Source: Blepharisma stoltei | Lineage: Eukaryota > Ciliophora > Heterotrichea > Heterotrichida > Blepharismidae | Length of the DNA: 64,000 nt | Assembly (NCBI GenBank): GCA_914767885.1 | Contig: CAJZBQ010000038.1 | Span: 124,001-188,000, forward strand | Direction of reading: 5' to 3' | Shown here: positions 44,401 to 55,566 of the stretch, piece by piece | Position numbering within the stretch: the first letter of the stretch is position 1 | How the letters are laid out: the number at the start of each line of letters is the position of its first letter | Position numbers and translations under genes: made by a program | The notes under the pieces: generated by a model | What the model saw: the letters and a program-made list of their open reading frames with translations, nothing else | What the model was told of the DNA's origin: nothing | Databases searched by the model: none

Positions 44401-47400
44401 TTCTTTCATATCCTTTATTTCACCTTCTCTTAAGCTTAACAAGAAGAGCACAAGCTCTTTTGATTTCGCTATTTCTTGAAGTGAAGCGGCTAATGAATTT
44501 TTTTGCTCTTTCGACAAATTTTGAAACAGTTCATGGATTTTGGCTGATTCGTTTAAAAATTCATAAATGCAATAATTGTAAAGATTTGATGATAATTTAA
44601 TGTAGTCAGAGCATATTTTCAAAACATTAATATCTGCTTCTCCTGTAATTTCTTTGAGACCAATTATTCCATGACATGCGTTTAACAAAGTATCATTCTC
44701 TTGATATCTCTCCAAAAATTCTCTAAAACGAGCTATCTTATCAAAAGCAAAGAGACCTTCATTCTTCATAAGGCTGGCAATGATTTCTATCTCTTTGTCA
44801 ACATCTTGTATTTTAGAAAATATTTTTATGAATTCTCCCAATGGATAATTAGCACTAGCATCAAGAAACAATTTAATCAAGTTTTGAATCATTTTATCAT
44901 ATGAATTTCTACAGCCTTCAATTATTTTGTGAATGTCCAATTTGGGTGAACTTGATGTTGTTAATAATATTTTGCATTCGGGCAGATAATAATTATTAAA
45001 TATATATGAGTCAATTGCAAGCCCAATTTCACATGATATATCTACTATCATTTTAATTTGTTGTGGAAATTCAAATTTAGCCAATTTAATTTCTAAAAAT
45101 TTTTTCATTAAATCTTTATGTTCTTTCTCTATAGCTTCATAGTCTACCATAATATCTTGAAAATGGCAAATAAATCTATTGAAAGAATTTAAACTGTTTT
45201 CGATTTCATTTTTTTTTTCTATAGCTTCTTCAATTGCCATAGAAAAATTTAGCTTTTCTTTATCTAAATTATTAAATGAAATTTCTAATAGATTTATCAT
45301 GTCTGATCTCTGTTGTTTAAGCTGATTTTTGATAGTATCGATTTCAGATAAAGTAATATCTTTATTATATATTTTCTCTCCTATTTTGGATATTGTGCTT
45401 ATAAGCAACTTTGGATGTTTAAATGATGTTAATTTTTTGTTTGAGTTGAATATTCAGCCCCATCATTTTTTCTTTTGAGGTTCAGTAAATAAAGCATTTT
45501 TAATATATTGCTCTGAATACTCATATACAATAAGAGAGAGTTCTCTCTCTATAAGGGTGCTCAGAGTTTTATTTTTTTCATTTTTTTCATGAAGTTTAGA
45601 AAATTTTTTAAGTATTTTTTCGACTTTATCATTTTCTGAGATTTCTTTACCCAAAAGCAGTTCCTTCTCGTTTTTTAATTCTATTTCAATATAAGCCTCA
45701 TTTAAAATTTCATTTTGGCAATTATCGATATTTACCACACAGCTCAGAAATTCTTTCTTTATGTTTTTGCATCTTAATAAAAGACGCTCTACAAAAATAA
45801 AGCAGAGCCTTTCTAAATTTTTTTGGTTTTCAATCGAAAGAGCTTCACTTTTAAAATTGGAGATAATATCCTCAACTTTTTGATGATTAGCAATAATATT
45901 ATTTGACCATTTTTCAAAAAATGAGTCAACAACAGAGATTTTGAAATTAAAAGTATTGCACACTATTGAAAATTCAATTTTGTCTTCATATATAAGTGTT
46001 TCAGAAAGTTCAATGGCGGAATAGTAGTCAGAATAAAAAACATCATAATAATTTTTGAATATTTGTTCGTAGCAATGAAGCCTGATCTTTATTTTTTCAG
46101 TGCTTTGTTTTAAAATGTTTCATATCATTGCTCTTGCCTTATTGTTATACATTAAGAGCTTAAATTCTTGGTCAAGGCTGCAAAGTACTCTAAAAAATTC
46201 AACGATATTATCCAAGCTTGATATATATTTTTCGCAATATTCTTCTACTAAAGTATCAATATCCTTAATTGATTTATTTTTAGCCAATTCATTAGTCTCT
46301 TTCAAACAAACTAATTGCAGGCTTCTAAAAAATTCATCACAGCTTAAACCTTGACTAACTATTTTTTTGAATATGCAGATTCATCTCTTTAAATTGAAAG
46401 AATTTATTTTGCTAATAATAAAATTTTTTTGTTCAATATTTAAAGGAATTTTAAGTTCATCCAAATCTTTTAAAAAGTGTTCTAAGATTTCAAATTTCGA
46501 ATCATCACCCATATTGTAATCAAAAACATTTCAGATTTTCCTATCTTCTTTCATCTTAAATGCCATTAAATGGGCTAATCCTTTTAAGAAATGAGGATCC
46601 GATTCTAAATTTTGAAATTGGTCAGTGTTTTCTAATAAAACTTGAGACTTGCTGAAATTGACATCTGGGATCATTGAATGAGTGATGCATGATATCAAAG
46701 AGACAAGAGCATGGAGCTTCTCTATAGACAGTTGAGGATATGATGAAATAAATTCTTCCAATATTTCAAGGAAAATTTTTGCATTATCATAATCAGTAAT
46801 ATCAAATCCATATTTCGCTTTAAATTGCTTAATAAGCATTGGAATAGTTTTCTCCCAATTGAGATTTTTTAATAAATAGTCTGCGTAAATTGATAGCTGC
46901 TTGAATGAACCACTTACAGATTCACCATCAGGTCTAACAGCCCCTAACGAATATATGGTAACTATATTAACATCAAACAAGAAATTATTTTGAAACTCCA
47001 AATTAACGCCTCTGCATTGACCCCCACTTTCTCAGTTCTCTTTAATTTTATCTAAAGATTTATCATAAAACATGAGCTTAACTTGAATGCATCCATTCCA
47101 CCCTTTATTAAGTTGAATAGGCATTTCAAAAATTTTAATATTTTGGTCAAATTTTTTACAATATCCTTCTAATATTTTGAACTTTTGAAATTTAATTGGG
47201 TAGCTGTCGCTTCCAATTATTGCAAGCTGAAGAGAATTATTTTCACGCTCTTGAGGAGTGAGCTTGTATAAGGCATAAATAGTGCAAATGTTTGCTGAAG
47301 TATCTTCGCAGTCGCTGAACTTATCCTTGGGTTGCTCTTCAGTAATGCTTTTTATTTTCTTTTCAGGATGGCATGGCTGATCTGTCAGTTCTGCTATAGG

Positions 47401-47418
47401 TGAAATTATGTTTCTCAA
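32442..47418 (-). CDS. RNF213/mysterin-like giant AAA+ ubiquitin ligase, RING not seen
   Basis: One gene of 15 kb, ATG 47418 to TAA at 32442, about 4,570 residues after removing six inserts. The first AAA module region contains GLGKSVMIKEEE. AAA: GETGCGKTSLI (near 41540) with VFFDEFNTT. The next AAA: GKPGSSKSLSIELIF, HFQGSESCKSGGI, VFDEIGLAELSRYNPLKVLH and GISNWRLDASKMNRAL, all typical of RNF213. The RZ zinc finger follows (34900-34990): CSSDCDYIYVISKCGAPM, CPFCHKNIGGTNHKL. Then IRSIRGLNPISYIALHF and the C-terminal YGRGKEIVYDF. RNF213 is an E3 whose RZ finger ubiquitinates lipid and bacterial LPS. I found no CxxC RING between the AAA core and the RZ finger. Confidence 0.85.
34093..34390. mobile_element. 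IES in RNF213-like gene, 296 bp
   Basis: TA 34093-34094 and 34389-34390; joins NSILEY to LLQYIRGESKANYE. The right part carries a family-3-like end (aattaaggggaagtaag). Confidence 0.6.
37531..37583. mobile_element. very short IES, 51 bp, palindromic
   Basis: TA 37531-37532 and 37582-37583 remove 51 bp with a TAG stop. The ends ctagtacactatttg and cacactatt and the inner AAATTTGGTC motifs are inverted. Joins CTFNS to WPKFNDF. Confidence 0.55.
38229..38509 (-). mobile_element. decayed family-1 MITE as IES, 279 bp
   Basis: TA 38229-38230 and 38508-38509. Tips taactccaccttccgtgag and gctcatggaggagaaag. Removal joins ENIFAFT to YDKRISEKIF. Confidence 0.75.
40424..40575. mobile_element. IES in RNF213-like gene, about 150 bp
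   Basis: TA 40424-40425 and 40574-40575, both before AAC, join SISDHL to NSVLKGSKVNEK. Stops TAA lie inside. Other ends are possible. Confidence 0.5.
40637..40894. mobile_element. IES splitting a conserved RNF213 motif, 256 bp
   Basis: TA 40637-40638 and 40893-40894. Excision gives SSVSLRDVSRFIDLYLWFE, where VSLRDVxRF is the expected RNF213 sequence. The left tip catccctctttaaatttaaac is family-3 type. Confidence 0.8.
42930..43175. mobile_element. family-3 MITE as IES, 244 bp
   Basis: TA 42930-42931 and 43174-43175. Tips gctccccttttaaatgaag and ccaattaaagaggag. Joins NPKCYL to LQYLIYLKVPKVNRF in frame. Confidence 0.75.
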
Positions 47419-48788
47419 TTTATGTAGTGTAAATTAAGATATAAATAATATGCAATAAGGTTGTGCTAGTTTATACAGATTTAGGTCTTAACTTGCTATA
47501 ATGTACAAATAATATGGTGATATAAAGTATTGAGCTCACAACCTATACTTGTATTATATTTTCAGCTTTCATTTTAACTTTATCCTTCTTGTAAATTTCA
47601 TTTATTTCATACCTCTAACTTTCGATGGCATGTTTTGTTTGGACAAAAGATATGTAAGAAAGTGCAAGATGTCAATCGTGGTTATCGTTAATAATAAGCC
47701 TTAAGATAAACTTGCTAGTGCTTCGAGAAATCCTAATTGGTATTATATATAATTTTCATCAGAACGAGATTCTTCAGGTATTAGATCCTCAGCCTTTCCC
47801 TCCTCTTTTTCGCAAAACGCTAGCTCTTTTGCTTCTTCAGCACTCATATTTTTATAATAGGCATTTTCTCTCTGTTAATTTTAGGATTCTACATTTTTGT
47901 AAAGGTAAATGGAGAATTAAATACGCACTAAAGTTTTATTAAATAGGCATATATATATACTGAATTTGCTTAGATTTCAAGGAAGATCATATGAATGGTG
48001 AATTAGTAAATAATTTATAGGGATTTGGAGCCTTTTTTAATGTCTTGAACAAGAAAGTGGTAAACAATTCAGCTTCAATTACTCTAGACAATAAGGAATT
48101 TGCTCACTGGGTATAAGTTTTAAAAATATCTATAACTTTTATATAAAATATAGATAAAGAAATATTATGTATTAGCATTTTTATTTAATTATGCCCCTAT
48201 ATAGAATTTAAATCCACATGTAGCGTATGATATTTTTTGTTGGCCCATAATTTAAATAAAATCACAATAAAGCATAGGTTAAATCAAAATAGCATTAAGT
48301 ATACATTTTCTAATCATACAAAAACAAGTTTTAATAATAGTGAAGTACTCTGAATTAATATAGAATTTAGAACAAGTCCAACCCTAAATTTATGTTTTTC
48401 TTAAAATTTAGATTTTTATGTGACAGGAGATATGCAGGATGACCTGAAATTTTTGCTGGGCATGGAATTTTGGGATCAATATCCTTCAATTTAGAGATAG
48501 GCAATGTGAAAAGCGAGAGGTAGACAAAGATGCAAGAGGCAGAGGAATGAAAGAAAGAAAGAAATTGAAAAGCTGAAAGGGCCTGTAAGATAAAGAGTCG
48601 ATTGGAAATACAGGTAGGATAGTTAAAATGGGAGCAAAAGCACCAAGCGAGAATCCATCATCTATCTTAAACTGTATATCTTAAAATTGACTGAATCAAC
48701 AAATTCAATATTTCAAAAACTAGATTAAGCTAATAAGAAATATTTAGAGGCTACTAAACTTCTCAACCCTGAGCGAACAAAATTTTCT
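47419..48788. other. non-coding stretch with a possible exon remnant
   Basis: Mostly non-coding upstream of the giant gene. On the minus strand 47748-47862 reads NMSAEEAKELAFCEKEEGKA and ends at TAA near 47748; it is coding-like but isolated. A 24-bp family-1 fragment lies at 48765-48788. Confidence 0.35.
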
Positions 48789-49174
48789 TACTCCCCCCCC
48801 CCCCGTGAGTGAACAAAACCATTAGAAAAATCGCTATTTTTTGCCAAAAAACCAACCCTCCGTGAGTGAACAAAAATTTTTTAAATACACAAAATTTTTT
48901 ATGGAAAAAAAAAATTTGATATATAAATGATAATTAGCATAATGAAATCTAGAGCTAATTCTGTTTAATTTTAAACGAATTGCTTTTTAAAACATAAATT
49001 TTACAAAAAAAATTAATATTTGTTTTCCAATTTTCGCAAATTAGATTTTTTTAAAATTTCGAAAAAAAATATTTTTTATAAAATTTATATATAAATTTTT
49101 TAAAAAAAAAAAAATTAACCCCCTCCGTGAGTGAACAAAATTTTTTGTTCACTCACGGAGGGGGGGGGGAGTTA
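48789..49174 (+). mobile_element. full-length family-1 MITE
   Basis: 386 bp between TA 48789 and TA 49173. Paired direct cores at the left, palindromic pair at the right, conserved middle. One of the best-preserved copies in the window. Confidence 0.9.
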
Positions 49175-49489
49175 ATATAAAAAATATTATGAAAAAAAAA
49201 TTATATATATGATTAGACTAGATTATGCTACATGTTTAAAATCACCTCTATTAAACTTCTGCACAGCTCTGTTAGAAGCTACGTGGTGGCTCAAGCGAAT
49301 TGGAGGTTGGATGCCATCACAATTTTATGTATATGATATATGAGTGATGATTAATACAATTAAGCATCTAGCTGATTGTTGAAATTTAAAAAGCTTACAT
49401 TTTAAATATAAATTTAAAAATTAAATTAATTTTTGTTTCCCAATTTGGGATTTTTTTAAATAAATTTACTATAAAATTTATATATACAG

Positions 49490-49881
49490 TAACTCCCCCC
49501 CCCCCTCCGTGAGCGAACAAAAACCATTAGAAAAAATCACCATTTTTTGACCAAAAACCCACCCTCCGTGAGCGAACAAAAATTTTTTTTAATAGAAAAA
49601 ATTTTAATGGAAAAAAATTTTGATATATAAGTGATAATTAGTATAATGAAATCTAGAGCTAATTCTGTTTAATTTAAAACAAATTGCGTTTTTAAAACAT
49701 AAAATTTTGCAAATTAAATTAATATTTGCTTCCCATTTTTGCAAATTAGGATTTTTTTAAATTTCGAAAAAAATATTTTTTATAAAATTTATATATAAAA
49801 TTTTTTTTAAAAAAAAAAATTAACCCCCCTCCGTGAGTGAACAAATTTTTTTTGTTCGCTCACGGAGGGGGGGGGGGAGTA
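49490..49881 (+). mobile_element. full-length family-1 MITE
   Basis: 392 bp, same orientation and structure as the copy at 48789, with sequences nearly identical; hence recent amplification. Between them (49178-49489) is an older remnant of the same middle sequence. Confidence 0.9.
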
Positions 49882-50113
49882 AGCAAATTATTGGCTTGCT
49901 GTGCTCCCGACATCTTCCGACACTCTAGGAAGATTGATTTTGCTAACAAATATTGGTAATGCCAACTCCAGGAATGGCAAATACACACAATAGGATAGAT
50001 TTGCATTCCTTTAGTTAGCTTTACTAACATTTGTTGGGAAAGCCAATACCCAACTCTCTCAGGAGATGCCGGTAGCACAATGAGCCAATAGCGTGCTTGA
50101 GCTATATAAAAAT

Positions 50114-50165
50114 TAACCCCCTCTGTGAGCGGACAAATTTATTTGTGCATTGAGAAGGGGGAGTA
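50114..50165. mobile_element. solo terminal hairpin of family-1 MITE
   Basis: 52 bp consisting only of two inverted tips (ccccctctgtgagcggac; gcattgagaagggggag) between TA dinucleotides. It is a deletion derivative. Confidence 0.65.
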
Positions 50166-50711
50166 AGTAATGAAGAGAATGATATATTACATCATGAGCC
50201 TTAGCTTATAAATACAGATTTTAAGATAATAGATAAAATATAATAAGCAATGCATTTAAAGATAGAGCAAAAAAACTAAAATATAAAAAATAGCACCTCT
50301 TAGCCGAATAAATATTTGACTTACTACTGAAGGGGATTATTTATTATTTCAATTTATTATGTATTAATTTTAGAAAGTAAGATAATAAAATGAATTTATT
50401 CACAAATTTATGCCTCAAAGTTTTATCTATCTAAACATTTAGATTACTAGTAATTTCTTGCCTATATATTAAAAAAGCTCAATTTTTGAAGAATTTGAGG
50501 ATACAGGAATCTATGAAAATACTCTACTTCCCGAACTAGGTGATTAATAAAAAGTAAATATGCAAAAGCATTTGCAGAGGTAGCTTTATTATAAAGCATT
50601 AACAATTCTCAACGTTTATAATCTGAATAGGCAAATTAGGAGTATATTATCTTATATAATGGTATAGCTTCTAGTTGTAAGACTAGAAAATTGGGACAAA
50701 TGATGGGGGGG
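50166..50711. other. non-coding, carries copy of RAP gene 3' flank
   Basis: About 50490-50640 repeats the sequence after the RAP gene end (about 55385-55520): CAGGAATCTATGAAAATACTC, then AAAGCATTTGCAGAGGTAGC. It marks an older copy of the block, or a duplication breakpoint. Confidence 0.55.
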
Positions 50712-51545
50712 ATCCTTACATCATGAATCCCTAAGATGACTCTTTTTAGAAATGAAAATAAAGGTAATACCCTGTCGGGTGTGGGCTGAGGCTTTCCTCT
50801 TATGAAATTTGATACTACTCATGACAGCATCTTTATCAAGCTCTGTTTATGAAAGTCCACTCCAGCCAAAAACTCATAAACATAATTGAATTTTGTGTAG
50901 TTTAAAATTGCATCTCTACATTTAGCAGAGTCTCCAGTGATAATTCCAAAAGCCCACATCACCTGTTCTTTAATATCATTATTATTTTTCTTAAAACTGT
51001 AAACAAAAATGGTAACACACCAAGATTGAGCAAGTAAGAGCCCTGTTCTGAACTTCCTGACAAAATATTTGTATTCTCCTTAACAGGAATAGCCTAGTTT
51101 CATCATTTAGCCTTAATTTAATTAAAGAGAATATTGGGTTATGAATTTTAGGCACCGTAAATTTATTTTATTAAAAAAATTTAAATAGTCATGTAGCTTC
51201 AAATAAAAATTTATCGTCATCTTTTTCGTATGCCAAGGAAATGATATGTTGGTAAATCCCTGTTTTGATGACATCGTCTATAAGTGGGTTATCAACTATA
51301 GATAGTGATTGTCTGAGAAACTGTAAACCTTCAAATTGGAGAACTTAGTTATTTGAGCGGATTTTGTTAGCGGTAGCTAAGATTTGTTGGTCTTCAATTT
51401 GGATATCAGTGTGAGATGCACCTGCTAGATTCGCAGGAGCTGCTGGGTTTAGACTTTGACTATCAGGGGCTTGAATATTATCATTAGAAATAGCAGAAGC
51501 AATTGGGCTATTTTCTTGATTGGCTGGATCGTTGATGTTCTGTAT
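50712..51545 (-). pseudogene. importin-alpha-like pseudogene, copy A
   Basis: Collinear with 58430-59279 but truncated and broken. The start lost two bases (ATGGAA-TATACAG against ATGGAAGAAATACAG), shifting frame. A TAA replaces a sense codon where copy B reads HSNNSVLQFEG. The C-terminal armadillo part found in copy B (57637-58250) is absent. It still keeps the same IES sequences, so the duplication included inserts. Confidence 0.75.
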
Positions 51546-51619
51546 ATTCCATTTATTAAAAATATATTAATTTTAAAGGTAATTAGGGATTTTGAGATAT
51601 TTAATTTGTATTCATATTA

Positions 51620-51835
51620 TTGGGTAATCAAATAAGCAAAGGAATAAAAATTCAGAAATTGGAAAGGCTTGTGGAATCTTTAGAATGTTTTGGTGAAGCA
51701 ATTAAGATTGATTCAATGAATTCTGAGTTACAAAATGGAAAAGGAATAATCATTTTATATGAAATTATGTCGAAAAAATCAGCTTTTAAACGCACTTTGG
51801 CTATAACACTATTTAAAGTTTTATTAATAAAATAA
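51620..51835 (+). pseudogene. TPR-like remnant
   Basis: LGNQISKGIKIQKLERLV-type sequence followed by ECFGEAIKIDSMNSELQNGKG, a single TPR-like helix pair. Copy B has the same at 59322-59460 with a stop after QNRKG. It has no long frame, and is probably a leftover TPR-gene end carried along with the block. Confidence 0.4.
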
Positions 51836-51998
51836 TTAATAAACATTATTTTCTTGCAACTTTATATTTTCAATCTTACCGATAAATTGAATTCTGCAAT
51901 AATAATTTAACTGCAAATCATTAATTATAGTCTATTCTTAAATCCTTTGTGTCTGTAGTTGATAATTTTTTCAATGCTCCAAATTATCTGTAATATAA

Positions 51999-54900
51999 AT
52001 GCTGAGGCTAAGGTTTTTTGCCAAAGGATTCTCTCGCTCGTTTTCAGAATTTCCAAATCACTACAACATAGAAAAAGCTCGGATAGATCTAAAACTTGCA
52101 AGTGCTAAAAATTTAGATTCATTTATAAACGATTTAGACTTGTCCAAAACTTCTCATTCAATGCTTGCATACACACTGACGAATGTTGATACGCAAAAGC
52201 GAAAACTTGAATCAGAAGTCTGAAAAAAGTTACATAAAATTAGAAACGAAGTGGAAGGGAACCTTGACAAACTTGATTCTCAAGGTATCGTCAATTTTTG
52301 TGAGTGATATGCAAACCCTTATCGTGTAGCCAAAGGAGCATCTCTAACAAAAGAGAAGAAGAAATTATTAATTGATCGCATAAATGAGTATATAATTAAT
52401 CGCTCTTTTGACCGAAAACAAATTTTATCAATCCACGAAAATTTGGCGCCTCAAGCGTTTAAAATAGAAGAACTAGAAAATGAAGTTGAAAAAATTGCTA
52501 TGAGCAAATTAAATTTGGAAGAAATTTCAAAAATTTTGACTGGAACTGGAAGATTAATCTATACTTCAAAGAAACGTATTTTTTTCACTTGCATGGAAAG
52601 AATCCTTCAACTAAATAAAGAAGAGCTTGATGGAAGGCGCTTAGCCAAAATTCTAGACGCTTTAGCTATTAAATGCCCTATGAGCGTACAGAATTGTTTA
52701 TCAGATTTTTTAAAATTTATTGAAGATAGTTTGCCTAGATGAGAAGGAAATGATTTATTATCAGTAATCAAGTTCTATGAGAATAGCAATCCTTTCTATT
52801 GGAGTACATGCCAAACTGCATTATACAGACTGAATACTTTGCTTAGTAATGATCAACCCATACATTTTATAATTGAATTGACTTCTCTTTTAAAAAAACA
52901 AGCTAAAGCTCTACCTATTGCTGATAAAATAATTTTAAAAGGTTTGCAAATAATTAAGGAAAAATTGTCGAAAGAATCAATAGACTCAGAAAATATTAAA
53001 AAAATACTTAGGATTATAGGCCAAAATATTGATTATCAGACTGCACTTACATTAGCACACCAGATAAATAGTAAAACCCTTTATTTTCAAAAACGCATGG
53101 AAATATTTGAAAAAGCATCATGATTATATGTTAACAAAGAAGGAAATCTTTTCCCTTTGACAGATTTAATTTCAATTGAAATTAACTATATAAGAATTAA
53201 AAATCTTGAATATCCTGAACATCGCTGCAAAATAGATGCATTATTCAGCATTAGTCATACAAATAATTATGAACTATGGCTCAAGACAGCATTTAGCTGA
53301 CCTGAGTTGCTGACTTTCACTTCAACTCGAGGAGTTTGCTTGGAAATTTTCGCTGCAAACCAATTCTATCAGTTCGAGCAAAAGCTGGTAGCCTAGGGCG
53401 AGCTAAAGCTATCCTGAGGTATATATGGACTGCAAAAAATGAAAGATTTACTTATAGATGACTTAAGAGAGTGAATTACTTTAAGTGGTGACAATACTAA
53501 ACTTTTTATGAATATTGTTCACAATAAAGAATATAGTTCAAAGTTCTGTAGAGCAATAAAACCTTTGCAAGCCACAGCTTTTCGCTCATTAAAAAGATTA
53601 TCGAAGGAATGTAATTCCTTATTTTTTTCGATTTTGCTTTATGAGTGTGATCCTGAAAAATGAAAAGACTTTGTGATCGAAAATAAAAATAACTTTTCAT
53701 TTGAAGATATCTTAAGAGCAATAAGATTCTATCAAGGACCTTTTGAGGCAATTATATTTTTACTAGAAGAGTATAAAAATAAGTTAGCTCCACGATGGAT
53801 AGGTGCAGCTATGGATAGAATTGTTGAAGTGGAAAATGTTCAAGTCTTAAATGATTTTGCCCGTATTTTAAACAAAATAGACCCTCATTATTTATTAAAT
53901 GATGCAGGTATATTTTCTAGAATAAATAAATTCAGTTATCTACTTAGGAATTCCGACTCTAGTTTGCTGATAGATTTATTTGATGGCGCATTTAAATTAC
54001 TAAAAGACCTACCTATTCATTCTGTCCTTGGCAATCAAAACATCAGAATACTCAGCTTAGTTTCACAATTTGGCAAGCTAGAACCGGAAATAGCTGATTC
54101 TGTTTTATCTAACTATTCTTATGTAAATGATATTGATAAAATAGAGATGCTGACTATTTCTTCAAAATCTACTGATTTGGAGCTGAGAAAAAATATAATC
54201 AATAACGTTTTCAACAAGATCAATGAGAAATTGAATTTTCATCTTCTTCCTTTGATTATTAGGGAATATTGATATCATCCAAATACAGAAATTGATAATT
54301 ATATTATAGATGCATTGAAAAAATTTGTTCCACTTTTAGGAAAAAACAGTGTCTGAATTATGGCAGATGTAATTAGCAAGCTTTCCCAAGTGAATATAAA
54401 TGATCATTTAGAGCTATATAATGCAATATCATCCTTACTAAAAGAATTGGCTTTAAATAATGTTGGAAAATTATCATATCCAGATTGTGATAAATTGCTG
54501 GATTTAGCTCATAATAATATACCTATGGATCTTAATTTTGCTCAAATAATATCGGAGAACAGTAGGAATTATAAATTATTAGATAAAGAGAGCAAAAGAG
54601 AACATTTCATTGAAAAAATAAAAACAATAGGATTATTTGACAAAAATGCAGTTTTAGCAGTTTGTAATAAGCATGATAATTTTAGAACAGCTTATTTAGC
54701 AGAAACTATTTCATGTTTGGCAGAATTAAGATTTGAAAAAGAGGCATGGGCTAACCAAATGGCTAATGAATTGATAGATTACGTGGAAGATAAAAAGATT
54801 TCATTTGAAAATGATAAAGAGCACATCAATTGGATATATGGGCTTGTTGCTTTTAAAGCTAATAAATTAGAAACTATGAGACATATAGAAAACAGTAAAT

Positions 54901-55334
54901 ATTTTGACTGCGAATTGCCAACTTTTAAGCACTTTTTACTGGAGAATCACTTCAGCATGGACCCAGATTACGAAGGAGTGAGATTTCTCAATCAAGAAAT
55001 ACACAAATATTGACAGGATTTTGACTATTTTAAGCATTTTGGAATCCATAAGCCACTTATCACACTTATTGAATCATCATTCAATAAAGTCAATCTTGAA
55101 ATACAAATCGGAACATTTTTTGACAAGAGTTGGGTACCTTTTTACATTCCAAGCAAAAAGACAGCTTTATGGCCAGTGACAAAATCGGTTCTTTTGTATC
55201 AATCAAATAAAGAAAGAGGAGAATTTTTTATGTACCGAAACCAAATTCTTAGAAAGATAAAAGATTTTAAAATCCTTAGTGAAGAAGAGGTGAATAGTAT
55301 AGGAAAAATAGATATGAAGCAATTTCTTAATTAA
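51999..55334 (+). CDS. organellar RAP/FAST-like RNA-binding protein, copy A
   Basis: About 1,062 residues after removing 147 bp, with many TGA tryptophans and TAA at 55332-55334. The N-terminus MLRLRFFAKGFSRSFSEF is a mitochondrial presequence (Arg-rich, no acids). Repeated helical segments fill the body (EISKILTGTGRLIYTSKKR, RILNKIDPHYLL, LARTAYLAE-like). The C-terminal region (ALWPVTKSVLLYQ, MYRNQILRKIKDFKILSEEE) looks like a RAP domain, found in FASTK and apicomplexan/chloroplast RNA regulators. The role would be mitochondrial RNA processing or stability. Copy B starts at 60971. The insert at 53275 is missing in copy B. Confidence 0.6.
53275..53423. mobile_element. IES present only in RAP copy A, 147 bp
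   Basis: TA 53275-53276 and 53422-53423. Copy B reads NNYELYGLQKIKDLL directly; after excision copy A reads the same (YGLQKMKDLL). The interior is GC-richer, ends with a TAG stop, and has no homology elsewhere in the window. Confidence 0.85.
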
Positions 55335-55566
55335 ATTGAATTATTCAATAATAATTTAGCTGCAAATCATAAAGCTCAATTACGGAGGAATCTGAAGGAT
55401 TCAGGAATCTATGAAAATACTCTAATGCTCGAGTTAGGTGATTAATAAAATGTAAATATACAAAAGCATTTGCAGAGGTAGCTTTATTATAAAGCATTAA
55501 CAATTCTCAACGCTTATAACTCGAAAGCATTAAAAGATTACTTTTAAGCAAACCATTTTATTTCTA

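Noticed and set aside
47712-47942. Plus-strand frame upstream of the giant gene
   Set aside because: The opposite strand reads a more protein-like Glu-rich segment; neither is supported by homology.
2498-50165. CRISPR-like direct repeats from the recurring GTGAGTGAACAAAA motif
   Set aside because: The copies are inverted terminal repeats of MITEs with no regular spacers.
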